Shown piece after piece: positions 15,719 to 29,300 of a stretch of DNA of 64,000 nucleotides. The translations under genes and the position numbers were made by a program. The notes below the pieces were generated by a model. The model made no database searches and was not told the origin of the DNA. It saw only the letters and a program-made list of their open reading frames with translations. The stretch is from NCBI RefSeq assembly GCF_900963305.1, contig NC_042532.1, forward strand, positions 21,513,757-21,577,756. The letters run 5' to 3'. Position 1 is the first letter of the stretch. Every line of letters begins with the position of its first letter. Source of the DNA: Echeneis naucrates (lineage: Eukaryota; Chordata; Actinopteri; Carangiformes; Echeneidae).

Positions 15719-17307
15719 GTGAGTGTGAAGTAGGTTCACCTTCCCTCTTCTCCTCCGCCGTCAGCTTCCGTCCGTTAAAACTCTCTTTAACGGATTTTCT
15801 CTTTGCTCCGCTTCACTTTCTCTTTATTCCCCTTCAGTCATTTTTAAATCTCTTTGGCTTTTCTGTTCTGCTCGTGAGGCCCATTTCAGTAATCCTCCGT
15901 TTTCTGAACAAACAGCAGCTCTATTTTTGTGATTCATAATGAATGCTTTTATAACAATAGGCTTTTTTTGTGAATTCACCCTTTAAACGTTTATCCCCCC
16001 CAAAATGAGAAGAAATACCACAATCAAGACAGCAACATGTAGCATATTATTATTATTATTATAAGCTTTATTAGTATAGTTTTAATACCAGATTTGCTTT
16101 ACAACAGAAAAATGGTAATATTGGTGACGGTGAGGTCCAAAGAACAGGAGCTGCAGTGTCAGTTTTCTGTCCTTATTTTAATAAATGAAGGTCATCCATC
16201 TGTTCAGGGTCACAGGCCTGAATCAGCTGTCTGACGGACACACACTCTGCAGGTCTGTGGACTGGGAGGAACCTGGAGAACCTCAGGCCTCAGACCTAAC
16301 TTCTGATCTGGAAAACATGAAGGAACATGTTTGTTGGATATCAGTCCTGACAGAAGTCACGTCATCATTTTATGTTTTTTTTTTTTTTTGTTTGTTTGTT
16401 TTTTGTGAATACAAAATGCAATCATGGCCATTAACTAAATAAAAGTTTGGAGAAACTTGTATGTAAAATGAGCTTGTGGAGTCATCTTCCTGTGATGTCT
16501 CACAGCTTCCTGAACTTGTGACGACTCAGATGATTTGTGAGGAAGATATCGGATATCAGAGCTGAGCTGAACATGATGCACAATGATGCTTAAAAAAAGG
16601 CCACACACCTCCAGCCTGAATATATCTCACATGGAGAAATAAGAGAAGGTCAAAACTGCTGGACAGAAAAGAAAGAGACAACAGGAAGTTTAGGAAGTCT
16701 GCACTTTACTTTTCACTGTTAGGGTGTTCTGTCCCTTAACCTTTCAGCCATGCACTTTAATGTCTTCGGCTCCATGTGGATGGTGTCCACGACTGTCTTC
16801 TGTCAGTCAGCAGCCTCTGTGTCCTGAACTTCACCCAGAGATCATATAACCAAACTCTACAGTAATGACCCCGCTGTTTGACAAAGATAGGAATCTACAT
16901 TTGAATAAAATAGTCCAATATTCTGAGATAAGGATTTTTAACCATCCAAACTTATTTTTACATTAAATTGGGGAAATAAAACATTTCCATGATACTCAGA
17001 TTTTTTTGATGCTCCTTTTCTGATGCACTTAACTGCGGCATTGCAACCGTTCAGGCTAGCATTTGGAAATTTCTGAGTCTCATTTGGAATCTAAAATAAA
17101 GTGGGTTTGAACTTGTGTCTTCAGGTGTCATCTTTTTACTGTGCAAAAAGTCCGCAGCTGAAAGTCCAGGTATCAGACTTGAATATGTCCTGATTTGAGG
17201 GACCCAACTATGTGTCTCAGCAGTCTATGAAGCTGATGAATAAACACTGAGTAGATTTGAGCTTTGACCCCCTGATGATGTGTCCCTGCAGGACTCAGCA
17301 CACCAAC

Positions 17308-20300
17308 ATGAAGAAGAGGGCAAGAAGGTTGCAGGCATCAGACAGCAGCAGCAGCATCCAGGAGGACTGTGAGTGATTTTCTCTCTTATTGGGGTTGACT
17401 GGTCTGAAGGTCCAGAGGACTCCCAGAGGCCCTTGAGCGAGTTCTTAGGGGTCCCCACAAAAATACAATTATTATATAACACAACAATCTGACTGGCTGT
17501 GACATCACCCACCGGAGCCAATAGGAGCGTCCGATGTACAGAAATGACTAGATGTCACTATCAAAGATGGAGGATGAGAATGGCTGGATGTGTGTGTTTT
17601 CAGGTTGTGTCCTGTGCAGGTTTAGTGATGATGACCCCGTCTTGTTTGGGGAGAAGGTCACACTGAAAGAACACAAACTAACTGTCCACTACTTCTGTTT
17701 GGTAAGTGGGAGTGTTTACATAAATCATGGATCACTGATTGGTCACCAAGGAAACTTTTTTCAGTCTTGTTTTCAGGTGAACAACATGTTTCAACAAATT
17801 CAAACGTTTATGTGTGTGTTTCAGCTGACGTCCTGTGGAGTTTACCAGCGGGGAAAGGAGGACCAGGGGGTGTTTGGTTTCCTGGTGGACGACATCAAAC
17901 AGGAAATCCGGCGAACAGCACGACTGGTGCGGGAAGACACATCTGTCTCCTCCTTGTTATAGTGTGTGTGTGTGTGTTAATGTGTTTATGTGTATGTTCC
18001 AGACCTGCTGTGGCTGTAAGAAGAAGGGAGCCTGTGTTGGCTGTAACGTCAGGAGCTGCAGGAAGTCGGTTCACTTCCCCTGCAGCAGGACACAGAAATT
18101 CATCTCCCAGTTCACTGGATTGTTCCCGTGAGTCAACAACACACAACACCTGCACACAGACAGTTGTCTGCCCATGTGTAGGTGTGTGCGTAGGTCTCAC
18201 CCCCTCCCCTGACTGTGTGTCCAGGTCGTATTGTCCAGACCACAGTCCCCGCCAGACTCTGTGTGTGGGTTTAGACTTCAGTCTGCCTCAGTCCTGCTCC
18301 ATCTGCCTGGACTCCATCGATCCGGTTCTGTCCTACTCCATCCTCAAGTGTCCGTGCTGCCACACCAGCTGGTTCCACAGGGACTGTGTGCAGGTAGGGC
18401 TACCGGTTTGGGTCCAGAAGAGGTCCTGCTCCTGGTTCCTCTGGACCAATCAGACTAGCAGGAAGTGTAATTTATCAGATTAATTTATGGCAGTTAGAGA
18501 TTAAAAGAAGGTTTAATGTGTCACATAACAGATCAGTTCAGTCAGAACATCACAAAGAAATCTGTTTGTGTGTGTGTCATCAGCGTCAGGCCCACAGCGC
18601 CGGCCTCTTCTTCTTCAGGTGTACACTCTGCAACAACAAGGAGAGCTTCCAGGAGGAGATGGTGAGGATGGGGATCTTCATCCCAGAGAGGTGAGAAAGA
18701 CTTTCACCAACACATGTAGGTGAAAGGCAGAGCAGAAAGCTTCATTGTCCTGCTGTATGTACTTCCTGCAGAGATGCCTCGTGGGAGTTGGAGGCAAACG
18801 CATATTCAGAGCTGCTGGAGGTTTACAACCAATGTGACGCCCCCACCTGCCTCTGCAATAACGGACGCACACACTCAGCAAAGACCGGGTACAGGCACGC
18901 ACACACACAGAAGAATAGGATGGGACTCATGTGCAGTCAGTTCATATTTGGTTGTCTCTCTTCCAGACCTCCTCCTTATGATTTTATTTAGAGAGAGAAA
19001 GAGAGAACAGTAATAATATTAAGGAGTATTAATCGTAATCATGATGATGATGATGAAGCTGCATCAGGAACAGGACCATAAATAATTCTTTGTAATACAG
19101 TCACTGAAATAAGAGCAATAATAATACAGATGAAAATAACAGTAGATCAGCTCAGCGAGTGGACTCTCAGCTGGTTCATTTGATTGTTTGACCAGAGATT
19201 GTTGTGTTGGCTCAGGTGGTTTGAGGTGATCCGCTGCCAACTGTGTGGATCCAAAGGGACTCACAGGAAATGTTCTGGACTGATGTTGGACACCGGAGAC
19301 TGGGCCTGCTCCGACTGCACCCAGGCCACCGATGGCAAAGGTCTGATTTCAGTTTTCGGTCGTGACTTCTGTCTGCCTGTGGAAATAAACAGACATGGAA
19401 ACCCAGATCTGATTGTGTGTGTACCTTTTGTCTCATCCAGCCTCCTTGGTTGTGTCTCCTCGCGGATGTCAGAGACGGAGTTTACTCTCCAAACGCCACC
19501 TATCCCCTATCCACTCCCCCATCAGCTGTAAAAGGTATGCAAATATAATGCACCCAGCCTGCTGACTCTATCTGACTGAATGTTTTCAAAGTCTTAAACT
19601 AACCAAATATGGGCAAGAAAACTCCCATGACCTATTGTTTCCTATTCCACCCCCCAGACCGTTGTTACCTGTCAGGTTGGGGTCCCCTGAGGAGCTTCTG
19701 CAGGCTCTCGCCACTCAGCTCCGCCCCCCCAGCATGCAGGTTGAAGTGAGCGGTGTTCAGGCTCTATTGGCTGGTCTGGATCTGGTCAGGAGACCTGACT
19801 TCAACCCCACACACACTCTGTCTGTCAGGTCAGTAGATGATCTTCCCCCCTGAGCCCATTTAGAAACCAAAGCATAATCACCCCATTTACGTCCGCTGTG
19901 ACTTCGTCCAGGTTCAAAGATGAAGAGCAGACTGAACTTCCCAGCAGGCCTGGGGACAGCACCGCAGCCCAGCAACACTTCTTCAGGTTGCTGATGCAGC
20001 AGATTCAGGACTCTGTAGTGTTTGAGGGTCCTGATGAATCCAAGAATCTGGCCCTGGATTCCCAAGGTACAAATCACATCTTAGATTTGAATAACAGAAT
20101 AAAAAGGGCTAACAAGAAATAAAAGAAAGTCACCTTAAACTGTGTGTGGGTGTGTACAGCTCTGCGTGATGACCTGTACTTTGACATCGGCTGCCTCCTG
20201 GCGCTCTCTCTGGTCCACGGTGGTCCATCCATCAGTTTCTTCTCCTGCGCTCTCTACCAGTGTCTCTTTAACTACCCACCCAACTGCCCGCTCACCGTCA

Positions 20301-21585
20301 CACACATGACCCCTGACACACACCTGACACGCCAAGTCAGCAGGGTGAGACTGAAGAACCACACCTTCTTAGTATTCGCTGCCAGCAACACCAGTGTTGA
20401 TTAAAGTGTCTTGTGATTGGTTGGCTGCTTTCAGATTGCTGAAGCAAAGTCTCTAGACGACCTGAAAGAGGCCATGACCTCAAACAGGGTGTACCTGGAG
20501 CTGGCTGGTTGCAACCGACCAATCAGCAGGCTGGAGGAGAGGGAGTCTCTGGTGGAGGATCTGGTTGGTTTCACCATGATCACCAGGATGCAGCTGCCAC
20601 TGCAGAGGTAAAGCTGAGAGGCATTCACTGTCTTCACTGCCGCATTCAGTGGACATCAGTCATCAGCAGCAATACAGGGACCAGTGGTCCAGGTTCCCAG
20701 GAATCCTGGAAAACCTGGAAAAGTTATGGAAAAATAAAAATGTCCTAGAACCTTCTTCTATCTTTAGTCAAAAATTTGTCCTCTCCTGCTTCCCTTCCTC
20801 CTTTGAAAAAGAAACCTTAGGAACATCATTAAAAAGTGGAGACGCTGATGATGTTTGAATGCTGCAGTACTGATTCGTGTTTGTTTATGGTGATGTTGTT
20901 TGTTCTTCAGGTTTCGGGAAGGCCTGCAGACTTTAGGCGTCTTTGATCAGGTGAGTCATGTTCCCTTGCTGCTGTATGAACACACACACTCACACACACT
21001 CAGCTCACCTAAGGTGCTGTGTGGTTCAGGTGCAGCTCTTCCCGTCGGCGTTCTGCAGTGTTTTCTGTGATTCGGCCAACCGCCTCACCGCTCAGACGCT
21101 CACTCGGTTGTTCGCCATCGACTTCTCTCAGCAGGAAGAGAAGCTGAGCAGGGAGACGGCTGTCTTCTCCTTCTGGAGACACTTCCTGCTGGAGTGTGAA
21201 GGTATGGAGATGTCCACAAGAACATCAGCAATGATTCACAACTGACTGATCGATGACCCTCACCTTACATTTCCTTCTCTCGTCAGTTGGGAAGTGCTCT
21301 GTTTCCCTGCAGGACGTCCTTCTGTTTGCGACAGGAGCCTGGGAGCTTCCGACAGTCAACCTCTTCCCTCCACCCTCCATCTCCTTCCTTCACCACTTCA
21401 GCTCCTCCCCTGAGGAGACGGACAGAGAAGGGAGGGAACAGTGGAAAGAGGAGGGGCTTTTCCCACAGAGCAAGCCCAGCTCCAAACGCCTCCTCCTGCC
21501 TGTCACCTCCTCCTACCAGGCCTTCAAAAGCTGCATGGAGCAGGCCATCAGCCACCACATGCACCTCCTCCCGATGGAGAGATAG
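17308..21585 (+). CDS. g2e3: G2/M-phase specific E3 ubiquitin ligase G2E3, 16 coding exons, 730 aa
   Basis: Nucleo-cytoplasmic ubiquitin ligase expressed in G2/M, with N-terminal PHD/RING-type zinc fingers and a C-terminal HECT-like domain. Exons: 17308-17368, 17604-17701, 17825-17926, 18003-18127, 18225-18393, 18584-18690, 18772-18888, 19216-19340, 19441-19534, 19658-19828, 19912-20066, 20160-20344, 20435-20607, 20911-20950, 21030-21201, 21287-21585. Zinc ligands are dense in residues 20-300 ([61 protein letters not shown]). The HECT-like region starts near residue 350 ([15 protein letters not shown]) and ends [20 protein letters not shown]. At the position of the catalytic Cys of active HECTs (LPxAxTC) this protein reads FPQSKPS, i.e. 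Ser696, so ligase activity must come from the zinc fingers, as reported for the mammalian protein. Human G2E3 is 706 aa. scfd1 follows on the same strand, as in human. Confidence 0.93.
17485..17585 (+). repeat. Dispersed repeat family A, 3' segment
   Basis: Contains GGCTGTGACATCACCCACC..GAGCCAATAGGAGCGTCC..GTCACTATCAAAGATGGAGGATGAGAATGG, shared with 33155-33250 and 60060-60150 in the same orientation. It sits in g2e3 intron 1 and leads in open frame into coding exon 2. Confidence 0.85.
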
Positions 21586-22086
21586 ATGGGGGTCACCACA
21601 GTTCAAAGCCTCAAACCCAAAGAGGCTTGATTTATGATAGAATCCAACAGTTCCCCCTCAGACTGAGTCATATGTGAACACACGAGACATGCATTTTTAT
21701 ATTCAGTGAGATTTAAACATCAGATGAGAAATCAGCTCAGAGATCAGACCAACGTCTGTAGAACTTTCCTTCAGTGTCACATTGATCCAGAGACGGTTTC
21801 CTGTCAGACAACATGTTCAGTCTGCTTTGTTTGATGGGGACACTTTGACAAAATGTAAAGAAAGATCAAAAATATCAGGCTTGGGTTTTATCTGACTATA
21901 TCTGATTATATTTTATCTACCTGAACTCTCCTGAACACCCACATGTGTTTTCTGGACTTTTCCGTGCAGTTTACATCAGTGCTTTATTTTTATTTAATGG
22001 ATTATCTCAGTTTTTGGAAGTCAGACCACCTTAAAATTGACCAGGTATGGTGGATGTGATCATTTGACTAATAAGGTACATTTAAG

Positions 22087-22092
22087 AATAAA
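22087..22092 (+). terminator. Candidate poly(A) signal of g2e3
   Basis: AATAAA about 500 bp after the g2e3 stop in AT-rich DNA. Confidence 0.4.
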
Positions 22093-23040
22093 TTAATGGC
22101 TGGTTCTATTTTATGAATAATTCTATTTCAGTACTTTCATTTTTATATTCATTAATTTTTTCTTACTTTATATTTTGCTTCCTGTCAAAGCATTAAAATT
22201 ATATATACAAATTAATAAGTGGAAATATAACAAATAATAACTCCTAACATATCATTATTACTTTGTGATTGAAATTTAAAGCACCAACATTAAAGTGATG
22301 AAAACACTAATGAAGTAATGGTAATGATAGTATTTGTGTACTTCTCACAGTATTTCCACCCTTCCACTCTGGTCAGTTTTATGGGTTTTTTGTCATTTGT
22401 TTGGGGCTTTTTTGTAGGGGGTCAGGGGGAGGGGCATTTATCATCAAACTGAAGATAATCCGTCAAAACAGAAATCAGTATATTACAAATACTGCTTTAA
22501 CTTTGAATTCTCAAATCCTGAAATCCATTGATATTGGTGTTGATGCTTAAATGAGCCTGTTCAGTTTTCATCACTTTCATGAGTTTCAGATTGATCATCA
22601 TCAAAACCACCATGTTTATTTTCCTGAGTTAATCATTTCTGTCCTTTTCCTTTCTGTTTATTTGTATTTGTCCATTTTTTGTTTTCTCATAGTTTGCATA
22701 TTGTTTCTTTGTTCTTGTGGATTATAAACACTGAAACAAACCATGTTCTTGTTGTTCTCTGTTCAGTTTCAATGGATCTTTTCAAAAGGAACCGTTCATC
22801 TGTCTGCTTCACCACTGGGATAAATGATGAAATACAAAACTGATTAAGATCTACAGTTTTCTACATTTCTGTAAATCCAGCCATTATCATTGTTATTAGA
22901 ACTTTACTAATCTATTTCATCATTCATGAAATTCTTATTCAAAAGAAAGGAAAGACAGAATGACTCATTTTCAGTTACACAATTTTAAATATTATGGGAC
23001 AGAAATTGACTTTTTTGATAGAAATGGACTTTACCTCGCT
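22093..23040. other. g2e3-scfd1 intergenic DNA
   Basis: AT-rich; I see no gene, repeat family or structured element here. Confidence 0.6.
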
Positions 23041-23305
23041 TGTCAACGAAACTTCCGGTTCGAAGCCCCGCCTTATAGGATCAACATCCGGTCTGTGTAA
23101 TCAGAGGATCTCCGTTCAGTTGCAGTCTCGGTTTCGCTCTTGGTTCTAGTCTCGGTTCGGGTTTTTGTTCTGGTCTTGGCTCCAGTCTGCCAGTCTTCCA
23201 GACCGGACGGAGTGAGACCCCTTCTTCTCGCTCTTCTCTGACTTCCGCTGACGTCAGACTGCTGCCACGTCATCCGACGCTCCGTCACTACCAACAACAT
23301 CAAAG
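23041..23305 (+). promoter_or_regulatory. scfd1 CpG promoter and 5' UTR
   Basis: TATA-less, CpG-rich block directly upstream of the scfd1 start. It holds two CCGGT/ETS-type sites (ACTTCCGGT at 23050-23058; ATCCGGTCT near 23085) and a full palindromic CRE, TGACGTCA, at 23249-23256. Typical of a housekeeping promoter. Positions are seen directly; use is inferred. Confidence 0.6.
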
Positions 23306-26300
23306 ATGGCGGCGTCTGTGCGGGAGAAGCAGACAGGTCTGTGTAACCAACTTTTCCTCCGATAACGGTTCATTTTAACGGCGGACGGCGATGTGACCGG
23401 CCTGCGGGGATGTTCCGGTGATCCGGAAAGCGGCAGCAGAGGTTTATCCGGGACTGTCGGGCCTCTAACCGACCAACGGACCTCCAGACTGCCCTATAAC
23501 CTGCCGGCTCCGCTGATAGATCCAGTTTTTGTTTCACAGAAACTGAAAACTGCCTCGTTACCTGCCGACTAACTGGTTAACTAACCAGACCTTTAACTAG
23601 TTACCTGTACCTGTTAACGAGGACTGTCCCGGATAGTTAGCCTCACAGCTAATGGTTAAGTTAGCATAGCGCTAACTCGCTGCTAATGAGGATATATCAA
23701 CGTCAGATTACATTTTGTATTAAACTGTATTCTGGGGAAATGAAGCTAACGGGCGGCTGAACGATCAGCTGGTTCATGTCGCCCAAACTGGCCCCAAATT
23801 CTTACAGAATACAGATCCAGACCACTTTGGATCAGGTCCAGATCAAAAACCGGTGAGATCCGCGAAAGACTCCCCAAACGTGTGTCCTTTCTATATCTTC
23901 AACGAGGAATGTTTAATCCAAGTAGATAAAAAGTTCTCTATCTGATATTCAATTCCTTCATCGATCATCTGTTTGTTTCTTAAGTCGCTCTGAAGCGGAT
24001 GCTGAACTTCAACGCTCCCCCTCTGAAGAACACAGCAGCTGAGCCAGTATGGAAGGTAACACACAGAAGTCACCAAGAGGCCACATCCCAGAGGTGCCTG
24101 TTTATGGTGTTTAAGACCTCTGGTGTGTGTGTAGGTGCTGATATATGACCGGTTTGGCCAGGACATCATCTCCCCGCTGCTGTCCGTCAAAGAGCTGAGA
24201 GACATGGGCATAACTCTGCACCTGTAAGAGACTCACACAGACCAACAGAGCTTCAACCCTGAAACCTCTCCCCATGATTCAAACTTGTGTGTGTGTGTGT
24301 TTAGCCTGCTTCACTCAGACAGAGATCCGATCCCAGATGTACCAGCCATCTACTTTGTGATGCCCACAGAAGAGAACATTGACCGGATATGTCAGGTAAA
24401 CTCTGACTCAGTCTCATTCTGGCTTGTTCTGCCCCCAAATCCTCTTCAGCTGACAGGAGTGTATGTACTTCCATTTGTGTGTGTGTAGGACCTGAGGAAC
24501 CAGCTGTACGAGTCATATTACCTGAACTTCATCTCTGCCATCAGCAGAAGTAAACTGGAGGACATTGCCAGTGCTGCTCTTGCTGCTAATGCCGTCAGCC
24601 AAGTCACCAAGGTTACCCTGGTTACACCTATCATTTCATAACCATAATCTTTACCCAGATTACCCCATTATATCCAACTTTAAGGTGCAATGATGCCATT
24701 AACTAATATCAGTACAGGTTTTAGGAACCAGAAGAGGCGTCAGAAAGGTGCTGATAGTGTGTGTGTGTGTGTGTGTCCGTCCGTCCGTCCATCCCTGTCC
24801 CAGGTGTTTGACCAGTACCTGAATTTCATAACTCTGGAGGACGACATGTTCATCCTCTGTCACCAAAACAAGGAGCTCATCTCCTATCACGGTAAGACAC
24901 ACACACAATGTGAAATGTGTCCAAACAGACTTCTATAAATGAAGCAGTGAAATGTAATTGATTCATCACAGAGACTTACTGCCTTACAGGGCCTGTTCTA
25001 AAGGTCCATGTTTAATTTTATAAGTCACTGGTTAGGTCAGAATTTGATTTGCTGTTCTTCGCTGACTGATCAGGTCTCATTGATAAAGTCCACAGCAGTG
25101 AGAAAAACACCAAAGGAAAACTGTGTGTCGTTGTGTCAGTCAACATGTCTGCCCCTCCTGTCTCACCTGTGCAGCCATCAACAGACCAGACATCCAGGAC
25201 ACAGACATGGACGCTATCATGGACACCATAGTGGACAGTCTGTTCTGTTTCTTTGTCACTCTGGGTGAGTTTGTCTCAGTTTGTGCGAGTTGAAGTCAAA
25301 GATTTTTGTTCGCCAGCAGTCTGTTTTTAGAAAAACTAAAACACAACAGCTGTATAAAAACAGATGTTACAGTTCTTTGAGACAGATCCACTATGAATTT
25401 ATTAGTGAGATACTTACAAGAAGGGCTAACACAACCACCCACTCACAGAATAACTAGTATGATTTTAATCTGCTGTACAATCTTTTCTATCAGATGTATC
25501 ATGCACACACTGAATTTTTCCTGATTAAAACTGTAAAGCCGAATCAGCAAAGAAAAGTTCCTCTCATGTGTTTGGGTCATTTTTATCTTTATCTGATCAG
25601 GAATTCTGCTCATTCTTTGGAGCAGTAATGATGAAACATCAGCTCCAAAGCATCCAACACAGAGTTCAGTATTTGTCAGTTTGTTGCTGTTCCACTAGAT
25701 GGAAGTGTTCACTTTAAAATCAGGATCAAATCAGCTCTCTGAAACAGGACCTGAGTTATTCTGTGTCATTTACATTTCATTTAAAATATTAGATGTTTTT
25801 GTGAGATAAATTCATAAGAAGAGAGTCTCTGGTCTGCTGCTCTGATTGGTCTGATATTACATGAATCTTTATTTAATGTGTTGTGTTATTGTCCACCAGG
25901 TGCAGTGCCGATCATCCGCTGTCCCCGAGGAAATGCAGCAGAGATGGTCGCTGTGGTGCGTTCACTGACAGTTTGGTGTCAAACTGACAAAGGAGACTAA
26001 ATTGAAATTGGTTCAATTTTACTAAAATATGTACTTTTTCTCTCTCTCTCTCTCCCCCCCCCTCTCCCTCCCTCCCTCCCTCCGTCTCGCTGTGTGTGTG
26101 TAGAAGTTGGACAAGAAGCTCCGTGAGAACCTGCGGGATGCCAGGAACAGTCTCTTCACTGGAGACAGCATGGCTGCTGGACAGTTCAGGTAAATCAGTA
26201 AATCAGTGTTTGTTGCTGTCACAAATGATTAAACTCAGTCCTTCCATGATGCACTTCTCTGTTTCCTTCTCGTCTCCAGTTTCCAGAGGCCTCTGTTCGT

Positions 26301-29300
26301 TCTGGCCGATCGTAACGTGGACATGGCCACGCCTCTCCATCACACCTGGACCTATCAGGCTCTGATCCACGATGTCCTGGTGAGTGGCTCACAATCAGTA
26401 CATAACAAAGAACAGTTTCTTCTCTTGTGTGCTCTGCATTCACTTTTACCTCAGAATGATTCTGTTTTTTTTTTTTTTTTCTTGAGGTTTTATCAGTCAG
26501 AGCAGTTAGTTTGGTTAATTAATATTATTGTTATAGTTACACCAAAATAACTGATGAATTGTCTGTTAAGCTGAAGATCAGAGGGGCCAAACAAGCACAA
26601 CACAACCATAACACTAAAACTTGTGGGTGCAGCATTTTGGTACACACACACACACACAGACAGATCACTGTTAACAAGTCGCTTCATCTCAGTTTTTAAC
26701 CTTCACAACTTTTTCTCCTTCACACTCCAAAGATTCTGACAAACCTTGTTTATTCTAGAACCTGATCAGTACTGGACCTGGACCTGGACTGGACTAGTTC
26801 TAATACAGACACTCTGAGGTTCATGTCATGCTGAAGGCTCCTGGTTTTAAATGTTTGTTTCCTTTGGCAGCAACTCAGTGTGGCAGTAAACCAGAACCAG
26901 TAATTCCACCCATAAGAGTCCCTCAAGAGCATCAGAATTTGATCTTCACTGAAATATTAAGATATTACTGGAATATTCTTTTGAAAAACAAATGGCATTA
27001 AATTATTTTTTGTCTTTCTGAAATAAGCATCTGTCCAAACAGCCTTCCTGTCAGTTTGTCGTTTTTCAGGATTATTTTTGAAATCTCTGACAGACACCGG
27101 AAAAGCTTTGATTTGTTTTAGAGACAGGTGAGATCACCTCATGCTGTTTTTAGATTTAACAAAAACCTTCTGTTCAGTCTTTCAATTCCTGAGTCCAGAC
27201 TCTGATTTGGTTTCTGTTGTGTGCCGGTCCTGCCAGCTCGCACTGTGACATCGGTCCAGATGACAGGATCATCGCTCGCCAGCTTCACGCTCTCTTTCCT
27301 ATAAACATGTCAGAGTCCAAGTAAAGCTCATTCACCACCCAGCAGGACATGGGATCCCAGCACTAAATCTAATCTCCCGTCCCGCTGCTGTTACCACAGC
27401 AGCAGTGATTTTATGATCTGCCAAAGGGTGTTTCTGTTTCTGTGTCAAGGATCTGTTTCCCTTCAGCCTCCATCAGGACTCATTTTGGTGTAATTCATGG
27501 CGAAGTGCTGGAGTTTATCCCACATATGTTGAACACAGCAAATTCATGACTCTAGTTTTGGATCAGGTCTTCATTAAATTCCTCAAATCCACTTTAGGAC
27601 CTTCAGAAATGTAAATCTTTTTCCTGGTGGTTTCACTTTGGAATTTTATATTTAAAAGAGTGAAAGCGCTGATTCGGATCATTGTAACACAGTATATGGG
27701 TTTATGACGACCTGCCGACAAAAACAGGTTGTCAGTTTCTATAATGAACAATCACATGTCAGAGATCTTAGCAAAGTTGTATTAGATCAACAAATCAGCC
27801 AGTCCCACAACGAAAATGAGTCTGCTCTCAACTTTGTCCCCAGGACTTCCATCTGAACAGGGTGATGATGGAGGAGGGAGCAGGGGCGGAGCCGTCACCT
27901 GCCGGAGCCAGGCCAAAGAAGAAGAGCAGGAAGACTTATGACCTGACTGCTGCTGACAAGTTCTGGCAGAAACACAAGGGCAGGTTGGTTCGCACAGACG
28001 AGCTGATTCATTTCATTTTATAGGATTTTATCATACAGCCTCTATCATGGACCCTTTTAGAGCTGCAACAAGACTTTTTTGCTCTTCATGGCTTCACCTT
28101 TTTCCCACTGAATTAGTCTCAAAGCCATAAAGATGTGAAACACACTTTGTCTCTGTTCCAGTCCCTTCCCTGAGGTGGCAGAGTCAGTTCAGGAGGAGCT
28201 GGACACTTACAGAGCTCAAGAGGACGAGGTGAAACGTCTGAAGAGCATCATGGTGAGACACACGCACACACAGAGTTAAGAATCCACTGTTCTGTGTCCC
28301 ATGCCTGTTTTGGAGGAGACACAGCTCAGACATATACATCACACTTGTAGATGTGTCACAGTAAACCAGAAACAAAAGACACCATGAGCCACATTCACAC
28401 ATTCACAGGTTGTTTTTAACAGGTTCAGCGTCTTTAACATCCAGGACAGCCTGCTCCATCTATGGGCCTCCTACATCTGTTATGTAATGCAGAACTCTGA
28501 CCCAAAGAAGAAAATGAACCTCATTAACCTCACCGTGTGAAGGACCAACCAATGATTGATTCATCCTGATTCAGATGGGTGGGGGGTCTCTCAGGTGTTC
28601 TCCTGTTAAACAAACTCCTCAATGGACTCAGTGGAAGAGTTTGTTGTGTAGCTGCAGACCGATCAGGGTCCAATGCCGACCAAAACCTCCTGCAGCAGAC
28701 ATCTGAACATCAGAATAGGACGACCTGCTGTTAACATCTCCGTCCAGATCCCACAGCTCAGCTTCAGAGGTCTAGAGGAGGACCTCCAGAATCAGGATCA
28801 GCTGCTCATAATGTTTTGGCTGATCGCTGTATCTATAGTCGGACTTGGTCCTTTAATTCTCCAGTCATTTTCAGAGCACCAGGTCTAATCAGGTTTGATT
28901 CTCTGAAAGTCCAAGTCCTGGGACACGGATTAGACAGAACCCAACGAGAAACTCGATCTGGATCTACTTTAGTGTAGTTTGTTTAATTTGTGTGTGTTTG
29001 TGTGCAGGGTTTAGAGGGGGAGGATGAAGGAGCCATCAGTATGTTGTCAGACAACACTGCCAAGCTGACCTCTGCTGTCAGGTACTAAAGACACAACACC
29101 GTTCACAGCCCGACAACTTTCAGAGGAAGCAACGCATGTTGATGGTGCTGAAGTTCACAGACACACAACAACCTCACAGTGCACTTTCTTAAACCAGTCA
29201 TCACATTAAACCAGTTTTTTCCATATAAAGTCAGAATTTTAAAAACACTCTCCTCATCTTCAGACTCCTCTGATTCTCCCTTACCAGTTCAGATTCTGAA

